Virus record (IMG/VR): IMGVR_UViG_3300011445_000056
Location: 1 to 32,093 of that record
Length of the DNA: 32,093 bases
Source of the DNA: a virus
Strand: one strand, 5' to 3'
Shown here: positions 14,919 to 22,796 of the stretch, in pieces
How positions within the stretch are numbered: position 1 is the stretch's first letter
Layout: each line of letters starts with the position of its first letter
Program-made: the position numbers and the translations under genes
The notes under the pieces: generated by a model
Seen by the model: only the letters and a program-made list of their open reading frames with translations
Database searches by the model: none
Told to the model about the DNA's origin: nothing

Positions 14919-16049
14919 TCAGTACCGCGAATGCGCCTCGATGGCCGCTTCGATGCTCTCGCGGATCGAAGTCGGTTCAGCCACATTCGGGTTGCCGATG
15001 GGGGCCGACCCGGTCACGCTGACTGCGGCTGCGCGTGCGCGCTGGGCCGCTGCCGTCAGTTGGTGAGCGCTCGCCCCCTGTCGCTGGGCGATCATAACCT
15101 TGGAGATTTCGGGGTGCAAGAATGCCGCCCGCTCGTAGGCGTCGGCCAGACTCATGTCGAAGCCCTGGCGCTGGGCCACCTCGATCATGTCGGCCATCGC
15201 CACCCGCAGGTCGGGGAAATACTTATTCTTCGGGTCTGCGGCGAACTGCTCAAGCTCGCTGCGCGTGGCCGTCTCGGCCTGCTGCTGCACCTGCTGGTGG
15301 CGCTGCTGCGCGGCTTGGTACAGCGGCGCCAGGGCCTGCTGCACGGCCTGCTGCACGTACTGGGGATCGGTGCCCTGCTGCTGCTGCGGCAGCGGCTGGC
15401 CCACCAGGGCGTTGTCGAGGGACTGGATGTCCACGCCGTAGGTCTTGATGATCGTCGCCAGGGTCTGCGCCTTCTCGTTGGGCGTGCCCATCCTCATGCG
15501 GGTGGCGAACTGCATCAGGTTGGTGACCGCCGTCAACGGGTCAACCCCCTCGGCCTGGATCGCGGGCATGAAGGGCTGCACGGCCTGATGGAAGCGCTCG
15601 CCAAGCTGGCGCGCCGGGGCCGTGTCCTGGGCCCACTGCTGCATCTGCGTCTCGCGCCGGGCAATCTCCTGCTGCGCTGCAACAGGAACCTGGGCCCAGG
15701 CCTCCTTGGCGCCGAAGCTCCAGCCATAGGGCGGCTGGATGGCCTGGGAAGGGGCCTGCGGGGCCGCTGGCGCCCCGATCACGGGCGCGGTGGCACCTGG
15801 GGTGCCTGGAGCCGCTGCGGCGCCTCCTGGGGCCTTTTCGGCCTTCGGCAGGAAGCGGCCCATCGAGTCGCGCACCGGGGCGCTGCCCTCGGGCTTGGGA
15901 TCGGCAGGCGGCGTGCCCTCGGGCGGCGTCTCGGGCGCTGGCGTGCCGCCGTCGCCGCTGTCGGGGGTGCCGACGCTGTCGCCGGGACTATCTTCAGCGG
16001 TACTCAGCGCCGACTCGATGTCGCCGCGCAGGTCGTCTTCGGGGCCCAT
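14919..16049 (-). CDS. Capsid scaffolding protein
   Basis: A 376-aa protein. It has an acidic, Pro/Gly-rich N-terminus (residues 1-60 with many D/E and PP), then the motif RDSMGRFLPK, a Pro/Ala spacer (about 70-100), and a long helical, Gln-rich central region (WAQVPVAAQQEIARRETQMQ; VQQAVQQALAPLYQAAQQRH). A predicted helical C-terminus ends with SIRESIEAAIEAHSRY. Helical content, Gln/Ala bias and position immediately upstream of the capsid gene are those of scaffolding proteins that guide procapsid assembly and leave or are lost on maturation. AAGGAG lies 7 bases before the ATG. No protease domain is visible. Confidence 0.85.
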   Translation of the reverse strand: MGPEDDLRGDIESALSTAEDSPGDSVGTPDSGDGGTPAPETPPEGTPPADPKPEGSAPVRDSMGRFLPKAEKAPGGAAAAPGTPGATAPVIGAPAAPQAPSQAIQPPYGWSFGAKEAWAQVPVAAQQEIARRETQMQQWAQDTAPARQLGERFHQAVQPFMPAIQAEGVDPLTAVTNLMQFATRMRMGTPNEKAQTLATIIKTYGVDIQSLDNALVGQPLPQQQQGTDPQYVQQAVQQALAPLYQAAQQRHQQVQQQAETATRSELEQFAADPKNKYFPDLRVAMADMIEVAQRQGFDMSLADAYERAAFLHPEISKVMIAQRQGASAHQLTAAAQRARAAAVSVTGSAPIGNPNVAEPTSIRESIEAAIEAHSRY

Positions 16050-16059
16050 GAATTTCTCC

Positions 16060-16452
16060 TTATGTGCCCGTCATGCGGGCGATGGTTTCGGCAATATCGT
16101 TACGGGTAATTGCTCCACCGGCCTTGCCTTGCCGGTACAGATCGCGGGCGGCTTCGGCCTTGGCCCAGGATTCGGTGTAGTCGTCGGCGGTGGTCAGGCC
16201 GTGGCGCTTCATGTACTCGCGGTGCTTGCTGCGGCTTGAGATGTCAACGCCGTCCAGGGTCCGCAGGCCGTCGTAGGACCGATCCCCCGACAGCGGGTTG
16301 TCGATGGCCCTGAAGCGCACGGGCGGGAAGTAGCGGTCCATCTGCTGCTGGCAGCAGAAGTGCGGCAGGGGGTTGTCGATGTGCTCGCGGATCGAGCGCA
16401 CCGTCTCCTCCTCGCGCCCGCAGGCTTGGCATTTCCAGTTGTAGGTGGGCAC
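16060..16452 (-). CDS. FmdB-like zinc-ribbon protein
   Basis: A 130-aa protein with a GTG start overlapping the upstream TAG by one base. The N-terminus MPTYNWKCQACGREEE is typical of the FmdB/CxxC zinc-ribbon family, with C8-x2-C11 and a second Cys pair C33/C34 (HFCCQQQMDRYFPPVRFR). The C-terminal half is charged and helical. Related phage proteins lie near portal or scaffold genes; their role is unsettled. Here it lies between the 531-aa gene and scaffold. A copy of the TTTCGTTAC repeat family falls inside the last codons. The zinc ribbon is likely; function is unknown. Confidence 0.75.
   Translation of the reverse strand: MPTYNWKCQACGREEETVRSIREHIDNPLPHFCCQQQMDRYFPPVRFRAIDNPLSGDRSYDGLRTLDGVDISSRSKHREYMKRHGLTTADDYTESWAKAEAARDLYRQGKAGGAITRNDIAETIARMTGT
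16095..16113 (+). repeat. TTTCGTTAC repeat family, dyad copy inside the FmdB-like gene
   Basis: TATCGTTACGGGTAATTGC with the dyad TTAC-GG-GTAA, flanked by GCAAT/ATTGC. It lies near the 3' end of the minus-strand gene. Confidence 0.7.
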
Positions 16453-18047
16453 TACTTCTTCTCCTCGCGCAGGGCGGCAATGGTGGCGGCGGTGCCGCCA
16501 GTCCCAGCCGCGAGCGCGGCCAGCATCTCGGGGGTGGCAGCGCCCGCGTGGGTCTTGCCCATGATCACCATGTCGCGGGCCGTCTCAGGCGACACGTTTA
16601 AACGCCGTGAAGTGTCCATGATGCGCTGCGCCAGCAACTCCAGCTTGGGCGCGCCGATGGGCGACGTCACGCCCGTGGCGTTGGAGCCCGCGCCCCACAC
16701 CACGGCCTGGGCGGGCACCGCCTCAAGCCCCGCCTCGCGGGCGATCTTGTCCTTCCACCACGGGCCCAGCGATACCATCTCGGGCACGCTCGCGCTGGCG
16801 CCCGCCGAGATGGGCGTGGTGCCACCGGCCTTGCCGCGTACGTCGGGCAGGCCCACCAGCCTCGACCAGTGCGCGTCACCGACAGGCCACTGCGTCTGGA
16901 AGCCCGTCTCGGGCACGCCGCTGGCGTGGATGTAGCTCGGGACTTTGGCGCTGCCCATGTCAAGCTCGCCGCCGCCGCGCAGGTACTTCGCCATCGGGCC
17001 CGCCTGGGCGGTCTTGTGGTAGGCGTGGCCCATGACCTTCGCCATGTCGTCGGGCCGGTTGCCGGTCATGCCGCCGCCGTGGGTCACGAAGTCATCGAAG
17101 CGCCCGGCCTTGTCGAGCCAGTTGGCGGCGGTGCCACGGTTCATCTCGGTCAGCACCTCGCTGCCAGGACTCGCCATGCCCGTCAGGGTGTTGAAGCGCT
17201 TGTACTCGGCCACGGCCTGCTCGGGCCCGTACAACTCCTCAAACCGTTTGTATAGCGGGTCCATCGTGTACCAGGAGGCCATGCCCTCAAACAGGTCGGG
17301 CCGCTTGCGCGCCTCGCTGATGATGTCGAGCAGGCGCTGGTTGTTGCGCGGGTTCATCACCTCGCCCGCATGCGCGGCGCCCTTGGCGCCCGGGGCTGCG
17401 GCGAAGGGCCGCTCGGTCATGTTGCCTGCGCGGCGCCCCTGCTGCGAGATGTCGAACAAGTCGGAGCGGTTCACGCCGAACAACTGCTGCATGGCCGGGT
17501 CTTCCGGCGCCACCTTCGCGCCCGCGACAAGCTCATCGGGGGCCTTGTAAACCCCGGGGAACATCGCCTCGCGCTTGGGCCGCATCACCGTGGGCACGAC
17601 GCCCTTGGCTTGCTTGATGGCCTGCTCGGCGCCCGTCCTGGCGGCGCTGCCAGCGCCCCGCGTCGGCACCTCCAGCAGCCCCAGGGCGCCCGCCGCCATC
17701 ATCGGGTTGCTCTCGGCGAACTGGTCCCAGCCCGCCTCGCCCTGGGCCACGCCGGGCACGCGCTCGCGGGCCCAGTCGATGCCCTTGCCGATGGTCTGGC
17801 CCAGGCCCTGCAAGCGCTCGGCGCCGCGCTGCGTGCTCGGGCCACCGGCCCAGTCCTCGACGGCGCGAACCGTATCGGCGCCGCCCGACGCCGCCGCCTC
17901 GGGGCCCTTGCCGCGCAGCAGGTCAACGATGCCCCGGCTGGCCCCCGCCAAGCCCGCGACGGGCTGGACGGCCATGCCCTTGAGCAACTGGCCGGTGGCG
18001 TCGGCCTGCCCACCCACCTCGCGCAGCAACTCAGCCATGCTCGCCAT
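16452..18047 (-). CDS. 531-aa virion-region protein, unknown function
   Basis: A 531-aa protein following TAGGAG. The N-terminus is Ala/Gly-rich and helical (ELLREVGGQADATGQLLKGM). The middle part contains a compact region RLLDIISEARKRPDLFEGMA, SWYTMDPLYKRFEELYGPEQ and FNTLTGMASPGSEVLTEMNR (residues of about 228-300), which looks like a conserved phage domain I cannot name with confidence. The end is Gly/Ala-rich. It lies between portal-linked small ORFs and the FmdB-like gene. It might be a head-interior or maturation factor, but nothing catalytic is evident. It contains one CGTTTAAACG copy. Confidence 0.6.
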   Translation of the reverse strand: MASMAELLREVGGQADATGQLLKGMAVQPVAGLAGASRGIVDLLRGKGPEAAASGGADTVRAVEDWAGGPSTQRGAERLQGLGQTIGKGIDWARERVPGVAQGEAGWDQFAESNPMMAAGALGLLEVPTRGAGSAARTGAEQAIKQAKGVVPTVMRPKREAMFPGVYKAPDELVAGAKVAPEDPAMQQLFGVNRSDLFDISQQGRRAGNMTERPFAAAPGAKGAAHAGEVMNPRNNQRLLDIISEARKRPDLFEGMASWYTMDPLYKRFEELYGPEQAVAEYKRFNTLTGMASPGSEVLTEMNRGTAANWLDKAGRFDDFVTHGGGMTGNRPDDMAKVMGHAYHKTAQAGPMAKYLRGGGELDMGSAKVPSYIHASGVPETGFQTQWPVGDAHWSRLVGLPDVRGKAGGTTPISAGASASVPEMVSLGPWWKDKIAREAGLEAVPAQAVVWGAGSNATGVTSPIGAPKLELLAQRIMDTSRRLNVSPETARDMVIMGKTHAGAATPEMLAALAAGTGGTAATIAALREEKK

Positions 18048-18056
18048 GATCGTCTC

Positions 18057-18293
18057 CTATGACCCGTCGTCGGGCGGCGCGTCGAGCACCTCGACGTTTA
18101 CACGCTCAAGCGGCAACAGCTTGAGCACGCCAAGCTCGGCGCAGCGGCTGTTGAGACACTTGAGCGTGAGCGCAACGGGTGGCGCCCCGCCCGGGGTGGT
18201 GTGCGGCGCGACCTGATGCAGCGAATGGCCGCACGTTGGGCACCAAACACCCCCGGGCAACAGCACCACCTCGGACATCGGGCGCAGGCCCAT
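18057..18293 (-). CDS. Small putative zinc-binding protein
   Basis: A 78-aa protein. The ATG at 18293 is chosen because it comes 1 base after the upstream TGA with a GGAG 9 bases before. An in-frame ATG 33 bases earlier exists but overlaps that gene. Two Cys pairs, WCPTCGHSLH and LKCLNSRC, spaced by about 26 residues, form a likely zinc ribbon. The C-terminus is acidic (APPDDGS). Function is unknown. It carries a GTTTACAC copy within the coding region. Confidence 0.65.
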   Translation of the reverse strand: MGLRPMSEVVLLPGGVWCPTCGHSLHQVAPHTTPGGAPPVALTLKCLNSRCAELGVLKLLPLERVNVEVLDAPPDDGS

Positions 18294-18294
18294 G

Positions 18295-18576
18295 TCAGGA
18301 CTCCGGGGCCGGGTTGGAGTAGCCACCCTCGGGCTCCTTCTTGTAGCCCGGCTTGACGCAGTGCTCGGCCTTCCAGGCGTCGAATTCGGCGGCTGACGCG
18401 CCGCCGTTGGTGAAGCGCGCAGGCACCTCCTCGTCGTACTCCTCCACGACGTCGGCGGCGGCGACGTTGAGCGTCTCGTTGCCGTCCTGGTCGGTGGGGT
18501 ACTTCTTCTCGGCGGCGGCTTCGGCGGCTTGCTCGGCTTCGTAGTCGGCGTCAGCCTGGGTCTGCTTCTTGGTCAT
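18295..18576 (-). CDS. Small acidic protein, unknown
   Basis: A 93-aa protein preceded by AAGGAG. The N-terminal half is dominated by Asp, Glu, Ala and Gln (DADYEAEQAAEAAAEKKYP), followed by VEEYDEEVPARFTNGGASA and a polar tail. It lies 17 bases downstream of portal and 1 base before the zinc-binding ORF. Small acidic proteins are common here in podovirus genomes. No domain was recognised. Confidence 0.6.
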   Translation of the reverse strand: MTKKQTQADADYEAEQAAEAAAEKKYPTDQDGNETLNVAAADVVEEYDEEVPARFTNGGASAAEFDAWKAEHCVKPGYKKEPEGGYSNPAPES

Positions 18577-18592
18577 GTCGTCTCTCCTTGGG

Positions 18593-20644
18593 TCATTGCA
18601 TCGGTGGTCCCGATGCGGGTTGCAATGGTGCTACGTTGGGGCCGGGCTGCATCGGCATGCCGCCGGGGCCCATGCCGCCTTCGACGGCCAGCATGGCCTC
18701 GGCGCCCTTGACACGGGCCTCGGCGAGGTTCTTGACAGCCTGGGTCTTGTTCTTGTCCACGTTGCTGTCCTTCTCGCGCACCGTGGCCTCCTCGACGGGG
18801 TCGGGCTCGGGCGGCTTGTCGGGCTGCTGCGCGGCGGCGATGGCCTGATCGAGCACCGTCTCGATTTCCTTGGAGATGCGGAAGCCGCCCAGGCCCCACT
18901 TCATCATCTGGAGCACGACGGGGCCAGCCTCGGGCTTGCTCTCGATCAGCGGCGTGACCGCCGTGATGAAGGTGCCGACGGCGGTCATGAACTGCGAGCG
19001 GCTGTCGCGCTCCTGGGCCCAGTCCACCATCGCCATCGACTCTGCCTCGATGGTGATGCGGTAGAACTTGCTGTTGCCCGGCTCCTTCAGGAAGGCGATG
19101 GCCTGCTGCGCCAGCGGCGCGTCGGGCGAATGCTCGATGTTGCTGCGCTCCACGATGGTCTGCGGCTGGAACTTGTCGCAGATGATCTGCGACCTGATGC
19201 GCTGGCCCTGCGCGATCCAGGTGCCGATAGCCTGCTGTTTAAACTGGAGCCTGTTGCCGCCGAACTGGGCCTTCAGTTGCTGCGCGCCCAGCGTCTCGTC
19301 CGGGTCGGTCATGCCGCGCATGATGTCGCCGATGCCCAGCACCTCGTAGAGGTTGGCCTTGATGGCCTCGCGCTGCTGCGTCAACTGCCCGATCACCGAC
19401 GCGATCACCTCGATGGGCACGAAGTCCATCTGGCCCTTCAGCCCGCCCTTCTCGGCGAACGCGGCCCAGTTGTCCACCGGGATCATCTGGTTCTCCATGC
19501 CCTCAATGAACACGCGCCCGACGGGCGTCGAATTCTTGTCGTAGACGCCGATCACCTTGCAGGCCTTGATCAGGTACTTCAGGCGCGTCGTGATTTCATC
19601 GATCTGCTGGTACTGATCCTGCGCGAGCAGGTAGTCGGCCCGGGGCATGAAGCGCGACGTCGCCGTGTTCGCCATCAGCGGCGCCGGGCACGGGAAGAAG
19701 CCCCGGAGCCCAAGCGGGTCGGGCTTGTAGTCGCAGATGACGTCGTAGCCCAGGACATGCCAGTACGCGCATTGCGTGGTCTTGTCCCAAATCTCGAAAA
19801 CCGCCGCCTTCTCCCACGGGTCGTTCTGCGGGCCCACGCCGTCGTTCTTGGTCTTGCTCTTGCTCACCGGGATCAGCTTGCCGATCTTCTTGCCGAAGCG
19901 GGCGACCAGTTCCTCGCGGTTCATGAAGACCCGGCGCGCAACCCAGCGGACGTCCTGCCAGACCCGCGCAGGCGACCACCAGAAGTCCTCCCAGTAGACG
20001 TAGTCGGCGGGGGCATCCTCGCCCGTGATGGCCTCGTACTTGATGGGCTCGGCCAGTACAGCCCCGGTCTGCTGGTCGGTGACCGCCTCCGTCTCGGCTT
20101 CCTTCGTCTCCACCTCGTAGCGGTACCAGACCTGCCCCAGGCCCACCACCAGGAAGTCGCCGACGGCCTGCTTGGTCACCTCGGGGTATGTCGATTCGTC
20201 GCCGTCTTCGACGTCGTGATTGAGCATGCGCTGGAGGATGTTGCAGCCCACGCGGCTGACGTCGTCTTCGCTGTCCTTGTAGCTGTTGCTGACGTCCACG
20301 TTGGGCGGCTTGGCGTACAGGCTGGCCTTGAGCACCTCGATGTTCGACCAGAACAGGTTGAACTTGCTGTCGGCGCCGCCGTCCATCGCGCTCGCGTCGC
20401 GCTCATCGAGGTACTTCTGCACCAGCCTGCGCCCCAGCGAATGGAACTTGGTCAACTCCTTCTTCGCCGCTTGCAGTTCAGTCTCCCAGCGCTTCGCCAT
20501 CTCGGCAGGCGACTTGCCCTTGGCCTCCTTGGGCACCTTGGACTGATCCCCGGGCTTCACAGGCTCGTTGATGTCCTTGGCGTTGCTGGGGTCGGGGTCG
20601 GTCCCGTAGCCCTTTTCGTCACTGGTAGTTGTCTTGCGGGGCAT
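18593..20644 (-). CDS. Portal protein
   Basis: A 683-aa protein. The ATG at 20644 overlaps the terminase stop (TGATG); the longer frame upstream lies inside terminase. The N-terminal part has a helical RWETELQAAKKELTKFHSLG segment (about residues 52-71) and the KFNLFWSNIEVLKASLYAKP block (about 92-111). Later come PDYLLAQDQYQQIDEITTRL-like wing/stem helices and GTDPD/LGAQQLKAQFGGN. These match P22-type portals, as does the length (P22 gp1 is about 725 aa). The C-terminus is Gln/Ala/Pro/Met-rich. The portal forms the dodecameric DNA channel and anchors the terminase. Its position directly after terL is the canonical order. Confidence 0.88.
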   Translation of the reverse strand: MPRKTTTSDEKGYGTDPDPSNAKDINEPVKPGDQSKVPKEAKGKSPAEMAKRWETELQAAKKELTKFHSLGRRLVQKYLDERDASAMDGGADSKFNLFWSNIEVLKASLYAKPPNVDVSNSYKDSEDDVSRVGCNILQRMLNHDVEDGDESTYPEVTKQAVGDFLVVGLGQVWYRYEVETKEAETEAVTDQQTGAVLAEPIKYEAITGEDAPADYVYWEDFWWSPARVWQDVRWVARRVFMNREELVARFGKKIGKLIPVSKSKTKNDGVGPQNDPWEKAAVFEIWDKTTQCAYWHVLGYDVICDYKPDPLGLRGFFPCPAPLMANTATSRFMPRADYLLAQDQYQQIDEITTRLKYLIKACKVIGVYDKNSTPVGRVFIEGMENQMIPVDNWAAFAEKGGLKGQMDFVPIEVIASVIGQLTQQREAIKANLYEVLGIGDIMRGMTDPDETLGAQQLKAQFGGNRLQFKQQAIGTWIAQGQRIRSQIICDKFQPQTIVERSNIEHSPDAPLAQQAIAFLKEPGNSKFYRITIEAESMAMVDWAQERDSRSQFMTAVGTFITAVTPLIESKPEAGPVVLQMMKWGLGGFRISKEIETVLDQAIAAAQQPDKPPEPDPVEEATVREKDSNVDKNKTQAVKNLAEARVKGAEAMLAVEGGMGPGGMPMQPGPNVAPLQPASGPPMQ

Positions 20645-22005
20645 CAGAGTCTCCCTTCGTTGGGCCGGGGCCCGACAGTCGCCCACAACTGGTCGAGGGT
20701 GAAGCTGCGGTCAATGGGCGGCACGATTATGGTCTTCGGCTCGGGCGGCGGGTCGAGCACCATCAGGCGGGCGGCGCCTTCCATGTAGGCGTCGGCGCCG
20801 TGGCTCGACCAGTCGTGCTCGGGCTCGCTGCTGAAGGTCTTCGTCTCGTCGTCGTACTTGTAGGCGTAGGCCCGCATCGCCATCAGGAAGGGCTCGCAGA
20901 CCGGGGCGTCACTGATGCGGGCGCGGCGCAGCATGACGCGCCCGGCGTTGATGCTGTCGGCCTTCTTGCGCTGCTCGTTTACACGCACCTCGCAGCCCTT
21001 CCACGGCGGGTTGGCGAGGAACGTCTCGACGGCGGTGCGCTTGCTGGCGAACGTCCTGGCGCGGGCGTCGTGCGGCAGCACCAGGACGTTGGCGGGCGGC
21101 TGCTTGGACAGGCGCTCGATCCATTCCTCGGCGTCCATGCCGCTGCCGTCGTCGTAGTGGAAGACTTCAAACCCGCCGCGCATGCGCTTCCACCAAACCC
21201 ACGCGGCCTTGTCGCGGTAGCCGATGTCCGACGTCACCCACACCTCGTCGTTGGGCCCTGGTGGGTCGATGTGGCAGATGCGGCCCTGCTTCTCGGCCTG
21301 CTCGATGTAGCGCCCGAAGATCGCGCCGACGTTGGCCGCGCTGAAGTCGCAGTCGTACTCCTGCCGGTACAACTCATCGGGCATCTCGGCGCGCTCGTCA
21401 TCCAGGACGCTCTGCGCGATGTGCTTCGTGTCCTTGACGCCCAGGTGCGAATGGAACCACGCAGGGTTGGCCTTCGCCAGCTTGATCAGGTCGTAGAAGT
21501 GGTTGTAGCCCCGGGGTGTGCTGATGAATGCCGCCCAGCCGCCGTTGCCTGCCAGGATCGGACGGAATATCTGCCACGCACGTGGGTCACTGAGCGCTGC
21601 CTCGCTCATCGTCAGGCCGAAGGGGTTCGCGCCGACGATGCTGTCGTAGTAGTCGCTGCCCACCAACTGCCAGATCGCGCCGTTGCGTAGCGTGATCTTC
21701 ATCTCGGTCTTGTTCGTGTCCTGCCGGATCGCGGAGGGCATCGCAGTGTCGAGAATCTTGTGGCCGGTGTTGTCGAAGCCGTCCCATATCACCTTCCTGG
21801 CCTGCTTGTGATTCGGGAGCATGTGGAAGTACATGCCTGGACGTTCAAACATCATCTTGACCGTCTGATGCACCATCGTCAGGTCTTTGCCGTAGCGGCG
21901 CGGCCAGCACGCGGCGGCACGCAGGCCACCGTGATCGAAGTAGCGCATCAGGCTGCGCTGCGGTGGCCTGGGCGTGAACCCGTTGGGCAGGATCAGTTCG
22001 CTCAT
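20644..22005 (-). CDS. terL: Terminase large subunit
   Basis: A 453-aa protein with both terminase domains. The ATPase domain has the Walker A-like WPRRYGKD (residues 34-41), a Walker B region MSEAALSD (near 130-140) and the coupling motif ISTPRGYNHFYDL. The RNase-H-like nuclease domain has acidic residues in TSDIGYRDKAAW, in DARART (near 315) and at the late D of SSHGADAYMEG (near 420). The length is normal for the family. The ATG directly follows the dispersed motif GTGTAAAC with no clear SD, which is odd for an essential gene. It is followed by the portal with a TGATG overlap. Confidence 0.92.
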   Translation of the reverse strand: MSELILPNGFTPRPPQRSLMRYFDHGGLRAAACWPRRYGKDLTMVHQTVKMMFERPGMYFHMLPNHKQARKVIWDGFDNTGHKILDTAMPSAIRQDTNKTEMKITLRNGAIWQLVGSDYYDSIVGANPFGLTMSEAALSDPRAWQIFRPILAGNGGWAAFISTPRGYNHFYDLIKLAKANPAWFHSHLGVKDTKHIAQSVLDDERAEMPDELYRQEYDCDFSAANVGAIFGRYIEQAEKQGRICHIDPPGPNDEVWVTSDIGYRDKAAWVWWKRMRGGFEVFHYDDGSGMDAEEWIERLSKQPPANVLVLPHDARARTFASKRTAVETFLANPPWKGCEVRVNEQRKKADSINAGRVMLRRARISDAPVCEPFLMAMRAYAYKYDDETKTFSSEPEHDWSSHGADAYMEGAARLMVLDPPPEPKTIIVPPIDRSFTLDQLWATVGPRPNEGRL

Positions 22006-22006
22006 C

Positions 22007-22014
22007 GTTTACAC
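22007..22014 (-). repeat. CGTTTACACG-family copy directly before terL
   Basis: The 10-mer CGTGTAAACG lies immediately 5' of the terL ATG and fills the whole gap between the upstream stop and the start. It replaces the place where an SD should be, so initiation must rely on coupling or on the motif itself. Confidence 0.8.
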
Positions 22015-22016
22015 GC

Positions 22017-22139
22017 TCAGTCGCCCCAATACTCGTGCCACGACAGCCAGCGCTCCTCGACCCTGCACGCCAGCAGGTAGCTCGCCACGGCCACGGTGGC
22101 CGTGATGACGACGATGCCGATGGCGACGATGCAGATCAC
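22017..22139 (-). CDS. 40-aa single-pass membrane micro-protein
   Basis: GTG start overlapping the upstream TGA (GTGA). The first 25 residues are a membrane segment (MICIVAIGIVVITATVAVAS) followed by a Cys and a charged, Trp-rich tail (EERWLSWHEYWGD). No family is recognised. It is the last of four tiny overlapping ORFs between the small terminase candidate and terL. A lysis-helper role is only one possibility. Its reality is supported by the overlaps and by an uninterrupted frame of normal composition. Confidence 0.55.
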   Translation of the reverse strand: MICIVAIGIVVITATVAVASYLLACRVEERWLSWHEYWGD

Positions 22140-22294
22140 GCCAGCCGCCCCATCAACCTCGACAGCAGCGCATTGTCCCGCGTGACGTTGGCCGCGATGC
22201 GCGGCGCGTGCTTACGGAGCACCTCGCTGATGGTGCGAGAGATGTTGAACACGCGGCGGCGCGTGCTGTTGCGACGGCGGCGCAGACTTGTCAT
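22136..22294 (-). CDS. 52-aa Arg-rich protein resembling the capsid N-terminal arm
   Basis: The ATG overlaps the upstream TGA (ATGA) and its own TGA overlaps the next GTG. Residues 1-14 are strongly basic (RRRRNSTRRR). Residues 33-47, IAANVTRDNALLSRL, match residues 21-35 of the major capsid protein, IADNVTKNNALYMRL, at 10 of 15 positions. The similarity extends upstream without gaps, giving 12 identities over 33 positions. This looks like a duplicated or captured capsid-arm segment fused to a basic head. It is not a fragment of capsid in place: the capsid gene is about 8 kb away. Function unknown; binding to capsid or scaffold is plausible. Confidence 0.6.
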   Translation of the reverse strand: MTSLRRRRNSTRRRVFNISRTISEVLRKHAPRIAANVTRDNALLSRLMGRLA

Positions 22295-22389
22295 GGCCCG
22301 TACCACATGCGGTACTCGATGACGCGCTCGATCACGTAGGCCGCGAGCGCGCCCACTGCGATGCCGCCGATGAAGGCCAGCCAGATCAC
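22291..22389 (-). CDS. 32-aa membrane micro-protein
   Basis: GTG start overlapping the upstream stop (GTGA), stop overlapping the next ATG (ATGA). It has one hydrophobic segment (IWLAFIGGIAVGALAAYVI) and a short charged end (ERVIEYRMWYGP). No known family. Too short for domain assignment; reality rests on the overlap pattern. Confidence 0.5.
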   Translation of the reverse strand: MIWLAFIGGIAVGALAAYVIERVIEYRMWYGP

Positions 22390-22484
22390 GCCCAGGCCTC
22401 CACTGCCGTGATGACCGCAGCGGCGATCAGCGGGCTCGCTGCGATGACCCACAGCATCCAGGCAGGGTCAACGGCGCAGGTCAC
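22386..22484 (-). CDS. 32-aa membrane micro-protein
   Basis: GTG start overlapping the upstream gene's TGA. Residues 9-31 form a hydrophobic Ala/Ile-rich helix (MLWVIAASPLIAAAVITAV). The end overlaps the next GTG. Of the four tiny ORFs here this is the first read by ribosomes leaving the 104-aa gene. Function unknown. Confidence 0.45.
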   Translation of the reverse strand: MTCAVDPAWMLWVIAASPLIAAAVITAVEAWA

Positions 22485-22795
22485 TGGTCGATCCCCTCGA
22501 TGCCCTTGTGCCCCGCCACCAGTTCGCGGGCCTTGGCCGTGCCCAGGGCCTCCAGGTCAGTGGCCTGGAGCAGGTCCAGGCCACTGACGGCCACGCGGGC
22601 CTCACCCAGGCGCACCACGACGCTGTCGCTGTCGCTGGCGCCCAGGATGCGGCAGTCGGCCAGCCGATGGGGGCGCAGGCCCTGCCGGAAGCCCCTGATG
22701 AAGGCATCGGGCAGGAACTGGACGTAATTCCCCGTAACGAAACTGCCGGGGCTGCTGGCCCTGGGGTGGAGGCCTTCCGGCCATGTCGCGCCCAT
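22481..22795 (-). CDS. Small hypothetical protein
   Basis: A 104-aa protein with AAGGAGG just inside the upstream gene and 7 bases of spacing. The N-terminus contains SFVTGNYVQFLPDAF, where FVTGN is encoded by a copy of the TTTCGTTAC repeat family. The central part is beta-rich (CRILGASDSDSVVVRLGEAR), and the end is helical (LGTAKARELVAGHKGIEG). No family is recognised. It lies between the terminase small-subunit candidate and the micro-protein cluster. Confidence 0.65.
   Translation of the reverse strand: MGATWPEGLHPRASSPGSFVTGNYVQFLPDAFIRGFRQGLRPHRLADCRILGASDSDSVVVRLGEARVAVSGLDLLQATDLEALGTAKARELVAGHKGIEGIDQ
22725..22743 (-). repeat. TTTCGTTAC repeat family, copy inside a virion-region gene
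   Basis: On the minus strand TTTCGTTACGGGGAATTAC, in frame, encoding FVTGNY in the 104-aa protein. Nearly the same sequence as the SD-supplying early copies. Confidence 0.75.
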
Positions 22796-22796
22796 C

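Noticed and set aside
18330-18360. Additional GGGCTACAA promoter boxes within minus-strand genes (also near 4022 and 21505)
   Set aside because: These are Gly-Tyr codons in coding sequence with no TTG-like box at 18 bases; chance matches.
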